Source: Podila epigama
Lineage: Eukaryota > Mortierellomycota > Mortierellomycetes > Mortierellales > Mortierellaceae
DNA length: 10,011 bases
Reading direction: 5' to 3'
Assembly (NCBI GenBank): GCA_015679605.1
Contig: JAAAVE010001122.1
Location: forward strand, 1 to 10,011
Positions 1-7,900 of this stretch are shown one piece after another. The translations under genes and the position numbers were made by a program. A model generated the notes under the pieces. The model had not been told where the DNA came from, did no database searches, and saw nothing but the letters and a program-made list of their open reading frames with translations. Position 1 is the first letter of the stretch. Each line of letters opens with the position of its first letter.

Positions 1-22
1 AAAAAAAAAAAAAAAAAAAAAA
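1..22. repeat. Poly-A run at window edge
   Basis: The window opens with 22 consecutive A residues, so the true length is unknown. It lies 15 bp before the first ATG of the segment at 38. It may be an A-rich leader or intron; read in the frame of that ATG it would be a lysine run, because the frame stays open to the window edge. Confidence 0.8.
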
Positions 23-37
23 GAGTCACTCTTGAAG

Positions 38-244
38 ATGCCCAGCGTTGTCACCAAACCAGAGTCGACAGACCCAGAAGAAAAGGGAGGTGAGACAGCT
101 GTTGCTGAAGCTGCAAGGGTGAGTTGCAACAATATCAAGCTTCCTTCGGTTGCACCTGGCCGACTATTGAATGTGAAGCAGACGGTTGCTGAGGATCGTA
201 TGGCGCCAATGACTTTTCCGGCTGGAACACCCTATCAGCTTCAG
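38..244 (+). CDS. Probable coding exon of an unidentified gene (partial)
   Basis: The open frame from ATG 38 gives 69 codons, beginning MPSVVTKPESTDPEEKGG and ending GTPYQLQ, directly followed by GTAAGC at 245, a good fungal 5' splice site in phase 0. If unspliced, the frame stops at 263-265. There is no stop between the window start and the ATG, so the exon may be longer and the ATG internal. A second donor-like GTGAGT lies inside at 119. The peptide is mixed in composition with no low-complexity run, which favours real coding. I do not recognise the protein. The next exon is uncertain: an acceptor at 292-294 (50-bp intron) and one at 440-441 (197-bp intron) both keep the frame open for about 35-42 codons, but the resulting peptides are unconvincing. 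It could instead be the last exon of an upstream gene. Confidence 0.4.
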
Positions 245-440
245 GTAAGCATTCAGAGAATGTGATGAGCAACGTGTGTTGTGTTGTGTTGTAGCAATGC
301 CATGGGGGGAGAGGGGAGGGGGTTATCAGCGGTGGCTGTGTTTTGTTTGTTTATGCTCTTTTGGACGATGGCCAGCTTTGTGGGCCCTCCAATATTCACT
401 TGTGTCCATGGTCCATGTAAGGACATTCATGTTCTGTGCA

Positions 441-468
441 GATGGGTTTAGATGGGTTTAGATGGGTT
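441..468. repeat. 10-bp tandem repeat
   Basis: GATGGGTTTA occurs twice exactly and a third time truncated to 8 bp. It begins at the last base of a pyrimidine-rich CAG acceptor-like site (439-441). The unit is not a telomere repeat. Confidence 0.85.
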
Positions 469-582
469 GATGACAAGAAAACGGGGTGGTCGTGTCATTC
501 TTGCTTTCTGGTATCGATCTACAACAGGGGGGGGTTTCCACTTTGACATGCACAGCTTGATCAGGGGACACAGTCTATTCAA

Positions 583-628
583 TGTACAGTAAGAGTGCAG
601 TGTACAGTTGTACAGGATGCAATGTACA
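583..628. promoter_or_regulatory. Cluster of four TGTACA palindromes
   Basis: TGTACA occurs at 583-588, 601-606, 609-614 and 623-628, four copies in 46 bp with irregular spacing (18, 8 and 14 bp between starts). Each is a self-complementary hexamer, as expected of a site for a dimeric DNA-binding protein. If transcribed, each also contains UGUA, the core of Pumilio/PUF recognition. No binding factor can be named from sequence. The cluster is clear; a regulatory role is inference. Confidence 0.35.
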
Positions 629-876
629 TGTTCATGGACTCACCCACGCCACGACAATGTCCACGTTCACATCTTCCCACCCTTGGACTCTTTTTACACT
701 TGCAACGCAAAGTTACAACGGAGATTCAACAGGCAGCACACCACTCACAGAAGAAAAAGGAAAACAAACCTTGAATGGGAAGAGGAGACCAAAAAATAAG
801 CACGAGGACCTGTTGAGAATGGGCTAGCTACACCCAGTCCGTTTCTTCCCAGAGGAAAGCGACGAACCTTGTTGCG

Positions 877-877
877 C

Positions 878-906
<29 letters not shown>
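877..906. repeat. (CAA)10 microsatellite
   Basis: Ten perfect CAA units, followed by an A-rich stretch. The surrounding frames are not credible as coding, so this appears to be a non-coding trinucleotide repeat, unlike the CAA-rich poly-Q coding sequence at the other end of the window. Confidence 0.9.
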
Positions 907-908
<2 letters not shown>

Positions 909-1212
909 CAAAAAAAAATAAGCGTTGTCCAATCCAATGGATGGATGCATGGGGACATGGGGGAGGATATCCCAACGACACAAAGAGATTCAACGAAACA
1001 AAAAAGAACAAAGCAAAAACAAAACAAAAAAAAAGAAAACGGAAACAAAACAGCTTTTGGTCGGTCACTCATATCACATAACATCACATCACATCTGTCA
1101 CGTCTTTTGTTCTGTCTTTGTCTTTTGTCGTTCTATCCCCCCAATGTGTCTTGCTTCCCCATTAGCGCCCTACGCTTGGCTCAGGAACAGGATCAGGCAC
1201 AAAGGATAGCCG

Positions 1213-1257
1213 TCATCATCATCCACATCATCCACATCCACATCCACATCCATATCC
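1213..1257. repeat. (CATCCA)n / CATC-rich repeat
   Basis: Imperfect tandem CATC and CATCCA units. The translated Ile-His or Asp-Val patterns in overlapping frames are by-products of the repeat. Confidence 0.85.
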
Positions 1258-1345
1258 GTATCAAGGTACGAAAAAATCCTGTTTCCCCAACACCCTCTTT
1301 TTTTCTTGTTGTCCCTGGTGACAAAAGTAGCTTTGTCGTCCGTCC

Positions 1346-1369
1346 CATGCATGCATGCATGCACGCATG
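1346..1369. repeat. (ATGC)n self-complementary repeat
   Basis: About five ATGC units with one C substitution. The repeat is palindromic, so it could extrude as a small hairpin or cruciform. Confidence 0.85.
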
Positions 1370-1412
1370 TTTGTGACAACAACTTTGTCTATCCCACCTT
1401 TGCGGCGACACC

Positions 1413-1424
1413 TTTTTTTTTTTT
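1413..1424. repeat. Poly-T tract (12 T)
   Basis: A run of 12 T at the beginning of the pyrimidine-rich part of the upstream region. Poly(dA:dT) tracts commonly keep promoters nucleosome-poor; that role here is inferred. Confidence 0.8.
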
Positions 1425-1537
1425 AATCTCTTTGTCCCTTTGTATCTTTGTCCGTGTCCTATTCTCTGATGGTGTCCACCATACAATACCATGCCATTGC
1501 CAAACCATGGCGAAATAAGAAAAGAAAAGAAACAAAC

Positions 1538-1562
1538 ACCACCACCACCACCATCACCACAC
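1538..1562. repeat. (CAC)n microsatellite
   Basis: Eight CAC/CAT-type trinucleotides in a row, interrupted by one CAT. Confidence 0.8.
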
Positions 1563-1690
1563 ACTTTTGTGCCAATCCTCCCCCCTTCCTTCCCTCCTTT
1601 TCTCCTTTTGCTTCATCCATCATCACATATCACACACATCACACCCATCACACTTCACACTCTCCCTTCCCCATCCTCATCCCAAATCCC

Positions 1691-1718
1691 TTCTCTTCTC
1701 TTCTCTTCTCTTCTCTTC
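1691..1718. repeat. (TTCTC)n pyrimidine repeat
   Basis: Five and a half TTCTC units in pure pyrimidine sequence on the plus strand, part of the G-depleted block. Confidence 0.9.
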
Positions 1719-1764
1719 CCTGACACACATCATTCACACATTCACACATCTTTCACTCACTCAC

Positions 1765-1792
1765 TCACACACACAACACACACACACACACA
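1765..1792. repeat. (CA)n dinucleotide repeat
   Basis: A nearly perfect CA run with one extra A, preceded by CACT repeats at about 1755-1767. Confidence 0.9.
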
Positions 1793-1871
1793 CTTCGCTC
1801 TCCCTCTGTCCCCCTCCCCCCCAAAAAAAAGTCAGTCAGTCAATCTAGCAACAAGCAACAATAGAAGATAG

Positions 1872-1890
1872 CCATCCCATCCCATCCCAT
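1872..1890. repeat. (CCCAT)n repeat
   Basis: Short tandem of CATCC units followed by a degenerate copy. Confidence 0.8.
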
Positions 1891-1908
1891 CTCCTCCCAT
1901 TCCCTTTT

Positions 1909-1933
1909 TTTCTCTCTCTCTCTCTCTCTCTCT
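1909..1933. repeat. (TC)n dinucleotide repeat
   Basis: About twelve TC units directly after a T run. CT-rich blocks near the start of transcription are common in filamentous fungi, so this may lie close to the core promoter of the downstream gene (inference). Confidence 0.9.
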
Positions 1934-1944
1934 GTCCCGTTCAC

Positions 1945-1969
1945 CTTTTCTTTTCTTTTCTTTTTTTTT
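1945..1969. repeat. (CTTTT)n repeat with T run
   Basis: CTTTT units ending in nine consecutive T, continuing the pyrimidine-rich block. Confidence 0.85.
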
Positions 1970-2030
1970 GGTGTCTTTTCTTCTCTTTCCTCCACAACCC
2001 AGCTCATCAATCCTTACCTCATCTGGCTAT

Positions 2031-2120
2031 CCATCCCTCCATTCGTCTCTCCATCCCTCCATCCCTCCATCCCTCCATCCTTCCATCCTTCCATCCCTCC
2101 ATCCCTCCATCCCTCTCTCT
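2031..2120. repeat. (CATCCCTC)n tandem repeat
   Basis: About ten CATCCCTC/CATCCTTC units over 90 bp. The minus-strand frame through it encodes a Gly-Met-Glu-Gly-Trp-Arg-Asp pattern that is explained entirely by the repeat, so no gene is called. Confidence 0.9.
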
Positions 2121-2421
2121 TAAACGCAGATAGCAACATCTCCACCCTCTTACCCATTTTTGTTCTTGTTCTGACCTTCGTCAAGATCACCTTGGCAAAT
2201 CCGTCATACTCTCTTCTTTTTGGACTTGGCCACTGCAAAACACTCTGTTTGTCTGGCGTACATTTCCACACAAATATACCATTTTCACGCAGAACATACA
2301 ACTCAAGCAAAGCTAGCAAACAAAAAGGACTCATCCTTCCCTTCCTCTTTCCATCTATCCTGTACATATCTCACCTCGCCTTTTTGCATCTATCAATCAC
2401 CCAGACCAAGAAAGTGACTCC

Positions 2422-4837
2422 ATGAGCTCGAGTAAGAGAAGTAGTATGAATCCCTTGGCCGCCTCCTTCACACCTTCCTTTGCCAAGCCAAATATCGCAG
2501 ATTGTGCCGCTGCAGAACATCTTGCAAGCGACTCTGCTACCAACAGAGTCTCGCGTCTTAACACCATGGAGTCTAGAGTAAGCATCCCTTTGTCCCTCAT
2601 TTTTTTGCTTTTCTTTTCTTTTATTTGGTTGTAACTGTCCCCGTCAGTCATCTTTTCATCTTAACATCTAAACATCTAAACATCTAAACATCTTGACCAC
2701 CTTTTGTTTCAACGTCCATGTTTTTCCTTACCACATTGTTATTGCTCCATCATAACTATCTGATTCCTAGGATGTCATGGTATCGGGTCTCGGTATTTCA
2801 TCACCCATATCGGACATTGGCCGACGTAACACCCTCACGGTCAACACCAAGGCCATGTCCCCTACCGGCAGTATACGTCACGACCGCTCCGCTTTCACCG
2901 TCGACTCGCCAGTCTTATCCACAACTGGCCCCGACTTCAATCCAGAAGAATTTAGGATCAACCTCATACGCCAGATCTCAGACAAGCTCGAAACTGGCTT
3001 GGATCGCCACTTTTCTCAGTTGGTCTCTGCGACAGCATTGCCTCTTTCCCCTGCCACGTCGGACAAGGACTCAACCCAATCAGAAGAATCCACCATCCTC
3101 CAGCTACGAAAAATGTTGCGCAACACCACCGCAGAACTTGAACGTACCAAAGGCAAGAATCAGGAATTAAAAGACGCCAACCACAAGCTCGAGCTCCAGC
3201 ATCTTGAATTCACACATCAGATTGCACGTCTTCACGACTTTGAGCTTAACAACCAGTTCCTCCTCTCTCGTGTAAAAGAACTCGAGTCAAGCGCCTCCTC
3301 CGTCGACTCGATCGACACATCGTCATTAAACGGTCATCATCGTCAGGCTCCTGTTCACTCTCACTCACGCACACACTCCCAGGCCAGTAGCAGTAATCAT
3401 CAAAGCCAGCACATTCAGAGGCTCATGTGTGAGGTCGCCTCCTTGACGTCAGAACGCGACGCACTCAAAATTCGCACTTGGGAATTGGAAAAGAAGCCTT
3501 TTGTTCAACAACATCATCAACAACGTCCTGCCCACCTTGTTGACCTCGAAAATGAACGTAACCGCTTGGTCGAGGAGCTTGGCGTAAAGACCGTGGCCAT
3601 GGAGGAGCTGTGGAATAAAAACGAGGCCCTAATGGTCCGTGCCAAGGAGTACGAGAAGCGTGTTTGGGAACTCGAAAGTCAGTGTGCGACCTTGGAGGAA
3701 CAATGTGCTTCCCTGACTCAACTTCGTTCAGAACTCGCCGAGATGGAGGCACGAGCCATCGCGGCAGACTCTTTGGTCGAAAAGATGCAAGATATGGAGG
3801 GTCAGGTCGCACTCATCAAGTCGTTGCAGGACCGTATTCAAGAACTCGAGACCACCAATGCAGAACTCGATCATTCCAATTGGGACTTGTCCGAACGTCT
3901 CAACATCGCCAATAACCAACACGCGCTCTTAACCAAAGAGTTCGAGTCTTTCCGTTCCAAAGATAAGGACGACCGACGCCTCGAATTCTTGGTAAACCGA
4001 AACCGTGAATTGGAATCCCTGCTTCAAGAACAAGCCAAGATCAGTCCCGATTATAAGGAGCAGTACGAACGTCTCTCGAGTGACTTTGAAAAGATGAAAC
4101 TTCGTCTTCCCCAACTCGAAGGTCAAGCTAAACAGGTGGCATTGCTTCGATCCAAGACCCTCCAGCTCGAAAAACAAATCAAAACAATGGAAGAGCTCGA
4201 GCCGCGTCTGCAAGAGATGCAACAGACTCACGAACGCAACTTGTTCCTTGAATCAGAGTTGGGGGAGTTGGAGCAACTTCGTGCTCGCGAAATGGAACTT
4301 GAAAGCGATCTTGACGAGGCCAAAGCACGCCTGATTCAACTGGAAACCAACAAGAGCCGTATGTCATCCTTCTCCGGCCTCAAGCAACCCATTGGACGTG
4401 CCAGGGCTGGATCTGTTGCCCAACACAATCCTGTTCTATTCCATGAAGGCGACGAACATCACACAGAACTGACCTCGTCACCCACTAAACACCCACAACA
4501 TCAACCACTCAGCTGTCGCACGTCGCTGTCTGGCGGTAACGAATCCTCTTCCATGTCACCAAAACGTGGCGACAATGTTGTCTCAGCGTGGCCCTCTGGG
4601 CGCAGCAGTATGAGCTTGTCTGCGAATCGCATGAGTACCAGCAGCACTTCCAGCACGACCACAGCCTTGACAAGTAATGGTCTCCAACCTGCCATCTCAG
4701 CGAACGTTAGCCCTTCCACAGTGTGCGTTGAAAAGATGCCAAGCGATGACTCCATCAGAACCGTAGAACCAGAGTCGTCTGTGGACAGCTCTGCCACTAA
4801 CAACGGCCCTACTCTCGAGACACGGGAATCAAATTAA
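2422..4837 (+). CDS. Long coiled-coil protein, 740 aa, two exons
   Basis: The CDS joins 2422-2577 and 2771-4837: 52 codons, a phase-0 intron, then 688 codons and TAA. The start is the first ATG on this strand since 1506. Residues 1-155 are polar and Ser/Thr-rich with several Ser-Pro sites. Residues about 160-227 form a first coiled coil; 228-264 is a His/Ser/Gln-rich break (HGH-like and HSHSRTHS stretches); about 265-581 is a long, nearly continuous coiled coil with repeated ELE motifs (WELE, VWELE, IQELE, RELE, MELE) and few prolines. Residues 582-740 are Ser/Thr/Asn-rich, probably disordered, with more Ser-Pro sites (SPTK, SMSPK, NVSPS). No signal peptide, membrane segment or catalytic domain is visible. 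The build resembles cytoskeletal, polarity or Golgi scaffold proteins, but I cannot assign a family. The Ser-Pro sites suggest possible CDK/MAPK control (inference). Its 3' end faces the exoribonuclease gene. Confidence 0.88.
2578..2770 (+). other. Spliceosomal intron in the coiled-coil gene
   Basis: A 193-bp intron with donor GTAAGC right after an AGA codon and acceptor CCTAG at 2766-2770, preceded by a branch-like CTGAT. Removing it joins AGA to GATGTCATG in phase 0 and leaves one open frame of 741 codons including the stop. Without splicing, exon 1 hits a stop at 2632-2634. The intron holds a (TAAACATC)n repeat. Confidence 0.88.
2661..2692. repeat. 8-bp tandem repeat TAAACATC in intron
   Basis: Three exact TAAACATC copies preceded by one imperfect copy (TTAACATC), all within the intron of the coiled-coil gene. 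Its length can vary without touching the reading frame. Confidence 0.9.
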
Positions 4838-4848
4838 GTTGTCTCCAA

Positions 4849-4872
4849 TATATATAGCCGATAACAAAGAAA

Positions 4873-4904
<32 letters not shown>

Positions 4905-4922
4905 AGTTCATTCAGAAATAAA
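4849..4922 (+). terminator. 3'-end signals of the coiled-coil gene
   Basis: Downstream of the TAA lie TATATATA (4849-4856), resembling the yeast efficiency element, an A-rich tract, and AATAAA at 4917-4922, the canonical poly(A) signal. Cleavage after this signal would fall at or beyond the stop codon of the convergent gene. Confidence 0.55.
4869..4905. repeat. (GAAAAA)4 plus A12 tract
   Basis: Four GAAAAA units, then G and twelve A, in the 100-bp convergent spacer. It is purine-only on the plus strand and so U/C-only in any minus-strand read-through transcript. Confidence 0.9.
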
Positions 4923-4936
4923 TCATATCCTTATTA

Positions 4937-4942
4937 TTTATT
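4937..4942 (-). terminator. AATAAA poly(A) signal overlapping the stop codon
   Basis: On the minus strand the exoribonuclease ends with a Phe-Gln-stop triplet series in which the TAA (4940-4938) lies inside AATAAA (4942-4937). The 3' UTR could therefore be very short, unless other A-rich sites further on are used. Confidence 0.5.
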
Positions 4943-7900
4943 GAAACATTGCCGAAAGATGTCTCGCGCCGATCCAAGGTCGCTGTGGGTTGATGGAGCT
5001 AATCTCGAAAATCACCTTGTCGCCAATCTGGAGCTTGCGATTCTCGAGACCCGCCATGGCTGCGTCAGGAGAAGTGTTCACTTCTCCACCTTCCACCTCC
5101 CAGGGTTCGTTTCGAGGGGAGAGAATGGGAAGGGTCGCTTGCGTGTCAATGGATGGGGAAACGATGTCATCAAACTTGACCACACACTGGAAACCCAACA
5201 GGGACGAGATCACATTATAGCCATCCGACGTTGGATTCAGGATAACTCCTTCAAAAGCATTGTCCAAACCTCCGTCCAGTTTTCTGCGCAGCATCTCATA
5301 CAGCCAAAACTTGGTCGAGCGGGCCTCGATCATACCCAGGAGACGCTCGCGATCACGAATCGTACTTGCCAACGGTTGCATCTCATCAAGCCCAAACACC
5401 TTGCCATCTTTCGAACTACATCCCAAAAGCGATGCCTTCATCTGCCAGTGTGACACCATATCTGCATATCGGCGAAGAGGTGATGTGACCTTGCAATACC
5501 CATCGCGGATACCCATAGACCAGTGATAGAGCGGATCGACTGACATTTCAGCACCCTTGATAAACGGCCGCAACGGAAGCATATCAACCAAATCCAGCAT
5601 ACCCGAGAGACGGTCTGTCTTGGTTTTTAGTGCCTCCTCGAATAAGGGCAAGTACTTTGCATCTGGTGCGCTTTGACCTCGATACAGCATGGGCAAGCCT
5701 CGTTCTCGACTAAACTGTGCAGCAATGCGTCCTCCCATGATCATGTACTCGGCCACCATCAACCGCGACGGCGACGTAAAACTTGGGTCCAAACGACATG
5801 TGATTTGGGGCTCATGCCACTGCTTGAAGTCGATCGGCTGGGTCCACCCTTGTTCGGCCACAGAGGGAAGAGGAAAAGGAGAGACTTCGACCACTGGACG
5901 ACCCATCGAGAAATTGAAAGCGCCGTTAGCGAGTCGTCCATCCATATGCTGACGGGCCACCGCCTGCAACTTCAACATTTGCTGAATCAAATCTGTGTCC
6001 TGTGCCGAGACAGAGCCCTTGGCTTGTCTATAGTTCTTTCTCTGCGTAATCGCATTGTCTCCTAAAGCATCTTCAGACGTGCTCAAAACCGAGTTCCGAA
6101 TACGAGTGCCTGCAGCTTGGCCTCCTTGTACTCGGTCCCAAGACAAGACTTCATCCACATCGTCGTAATTGAGAGTCACGAGATTGCGGACAATGCCCGG
6201 CCGTACCTTGTATTCTAGTATTTCGCCTGTAGAAGTTGCAATCCGCCCCGAAAAAGTCATCACCTTTTTGGGTTTGCCATCATTTTTCAGACTTAGACTT
6301 TCTTCAGTCAGGGCACGAGGCAACATGGGATAGGTTCGCTCAGGTAAGTACGTGGTCTGGACACGCTCTGCTGCCAGCAACGAGAGTTCATGAAATGGTG
6401 GTAGAATCGAAGTCGGATCTGCAACGTGCACATGAACCCATGTGGAAGGCTCTGGTGTCAGGGTTGTAATCGGTACTGGCTCTATGGAAAAGGCGTCGTC
6501 CAATTCTGAAGCTGAAGGATCATCGATGGCATATACAGGCATATTTTCAAAGTCGTGCCGAATCCTATCGCAGGGGTCTGTCCGGTATATCTCAGTAGCG
6601 CTTTCGAGTATGAGTGGATTTGATCGCTTCGTCACTATGGATGTCGAATCAACCTTAGGAGGAGTCATCTCCTGAAGAGTGCTAGCACCTTTTGTGATGT
6701 TGGTAATGTCGCGCTCAAACTCTGATTGAAGTGAACCAAGATGGAGTTGACGGATTCTGTCCATGATAGCCTGCTCCTTTGGACTACCGCTGGTCAAGAC
6801 TATTGTCGAGCGATTGATCTCCATATTATACCAATGTGGCCAGACACCAATCTCGTTGAGGAAAGTGTATGCCGTCCGAGGGTCAATGTCTTCATAAGCA
6901 TCCAGGGGTCGCAGCAGTTTGGGAAGAAAAGACAGGTGCGGACCTGTAAACAACGACTCATATCCGCAAAAAGCCGTCTGACGAACGAACTCGATGATCG
7001 TCTGATCAGATTGAGTAAATTCGATCTCTTTCCAAAATGATTTGTCACTTCCGGACTCACGGAAACTCTGGATAAGCTTCTTGCACTTTTCCAAGAACTG
7101 TGCGACTCGATCATCCTCTGTACGTAGCCAGTTCACTACAGTCTCAAGCAACATGACATCTCGGGGAGCACGCATGGTAAATTCCCCTGTCCACCGAATT
7201 CCTGTTGACGGGATGAACTTTGTGAGATTTGCATCCTGGGTCAGGTACATGTGAGTCGCATAGATCTCTTTTAATGTTAGCGGTGCCGCATTCTGATCTT
7301 CCTTGTCAAAGACAAACTTGGCCGCCTCAAGTGTTGTAAACGACATTCGTTTGCAGTGGTGCCAGAAATGATCGTAGATAGTGTTGAATTTGAGAAAGTG
7401 CATGCCCATGATCGTGGTGGCGTCGCTTGCAAAGACTGCAGCTATCCTGCCTGACCCCTTGGGTGGTGACTGAGGATCTGTGGAGATGTCCCAACGGCCA
7501 ATTTTGGAAGTAACGCTGTCCAAGAAAAGATATCCTGGGATGCGAAAAACAACATCTGCTGTCCTGTGAGTAAAGATCTGATCGCCTGGCCCAACACTGC
7601 TGGACTGGAGACGGCCCTCCGACTGGTCAAAGTCCTGCACATATATGGCAGGGTGCGGCTTTCCATTTCTATTGATCATCAGGAACATGAAGGTGATAAA
7701 TGCTATGAGCCTATGTTGTCACATCACAATGGCGCAATGAGTCGGGATTCTCTTACCGTCTAACTTCAACAAAGTCTCCGGCGAGCACTTCACGATTCTG
7801 CATGTTCTCTGGCGCAAAGAGTTGGCTTATGTGGCCCCGATCAACGACTGGAGTTTTGAACGGCATTGAATCGCTTGTTCCCAGTAGTAGGTCTTTCCTT

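Larger units (their letters stand above)
245..2421. other. Gene-poor region; upstream sequence of the coiled-coil gene
   Basis: No convincing coding sequence was found on either strand in about 2.2 kb. Open frames here translate simple repeats (runs of Val, Asn, His/Thr, or a Gly-Met-Asp-Trp pattern) and mostly lack a sensible start. The first part (245-1300) is of mixed composition. From about 1380 the plus strand becomes dominated by C and T and carries a chain of different microsatellites. The part nearest the next gene (about 2120-2421) is ordinary A/C/T-rich sequence and is probably transcribed leader. Acceptor-like CAG sites at 1999-2001, 2128-2130, 2289-2291 and 2402-2404 leave room for leader introns that cannot be settled from sequence alone. 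Confidence 0.6.

Noticed and set aside
868-912. CRISPR-like or satellite array
   Set aside because: The repeats in this window are plain microsatellites without unique spacers.
745-1087. Minus-strand frames rich in Phe and Val near the CAA repeat
   Set aside because: They result from (CAA)n and A-rich plus-strand sequence read backwards (GTT and TTT codons); no transmembrane protein is implied.
1491-1871. Plus-strand 126-codon frame rich in Pro, Ser, His and Thr
   Set aside because: It begins in ordinary sequence but is made almost wholly of C/T and C/A microsatellites, with no conserved-looking segment.
2014-2367. Minus-strand 117-codon frame with a Gly-Met-Glu-Gly-Trp repeat
   Set aside because: The repeated peptide is the translation of the (CATCCCTC)n tract; the frame opposes the likely leader of the coiled-coil gene and has no other coding sign.
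2430-2436. GTAAGAG donor-like site ten bases after the ATG of the coiled-coil gene
   Set aside because: Joining it to the acceptor at 2770 throws exon 2 out of frame, whereas the donor at 2578 keeps it.
3930-3950. GAGTTCGAGTC, similar to a tRNA T-loop / internal B box
   Set aside because: It lies in frame inside the coiled-coil coding sequence and no tRNA cloverleaf or A box surrounds it.
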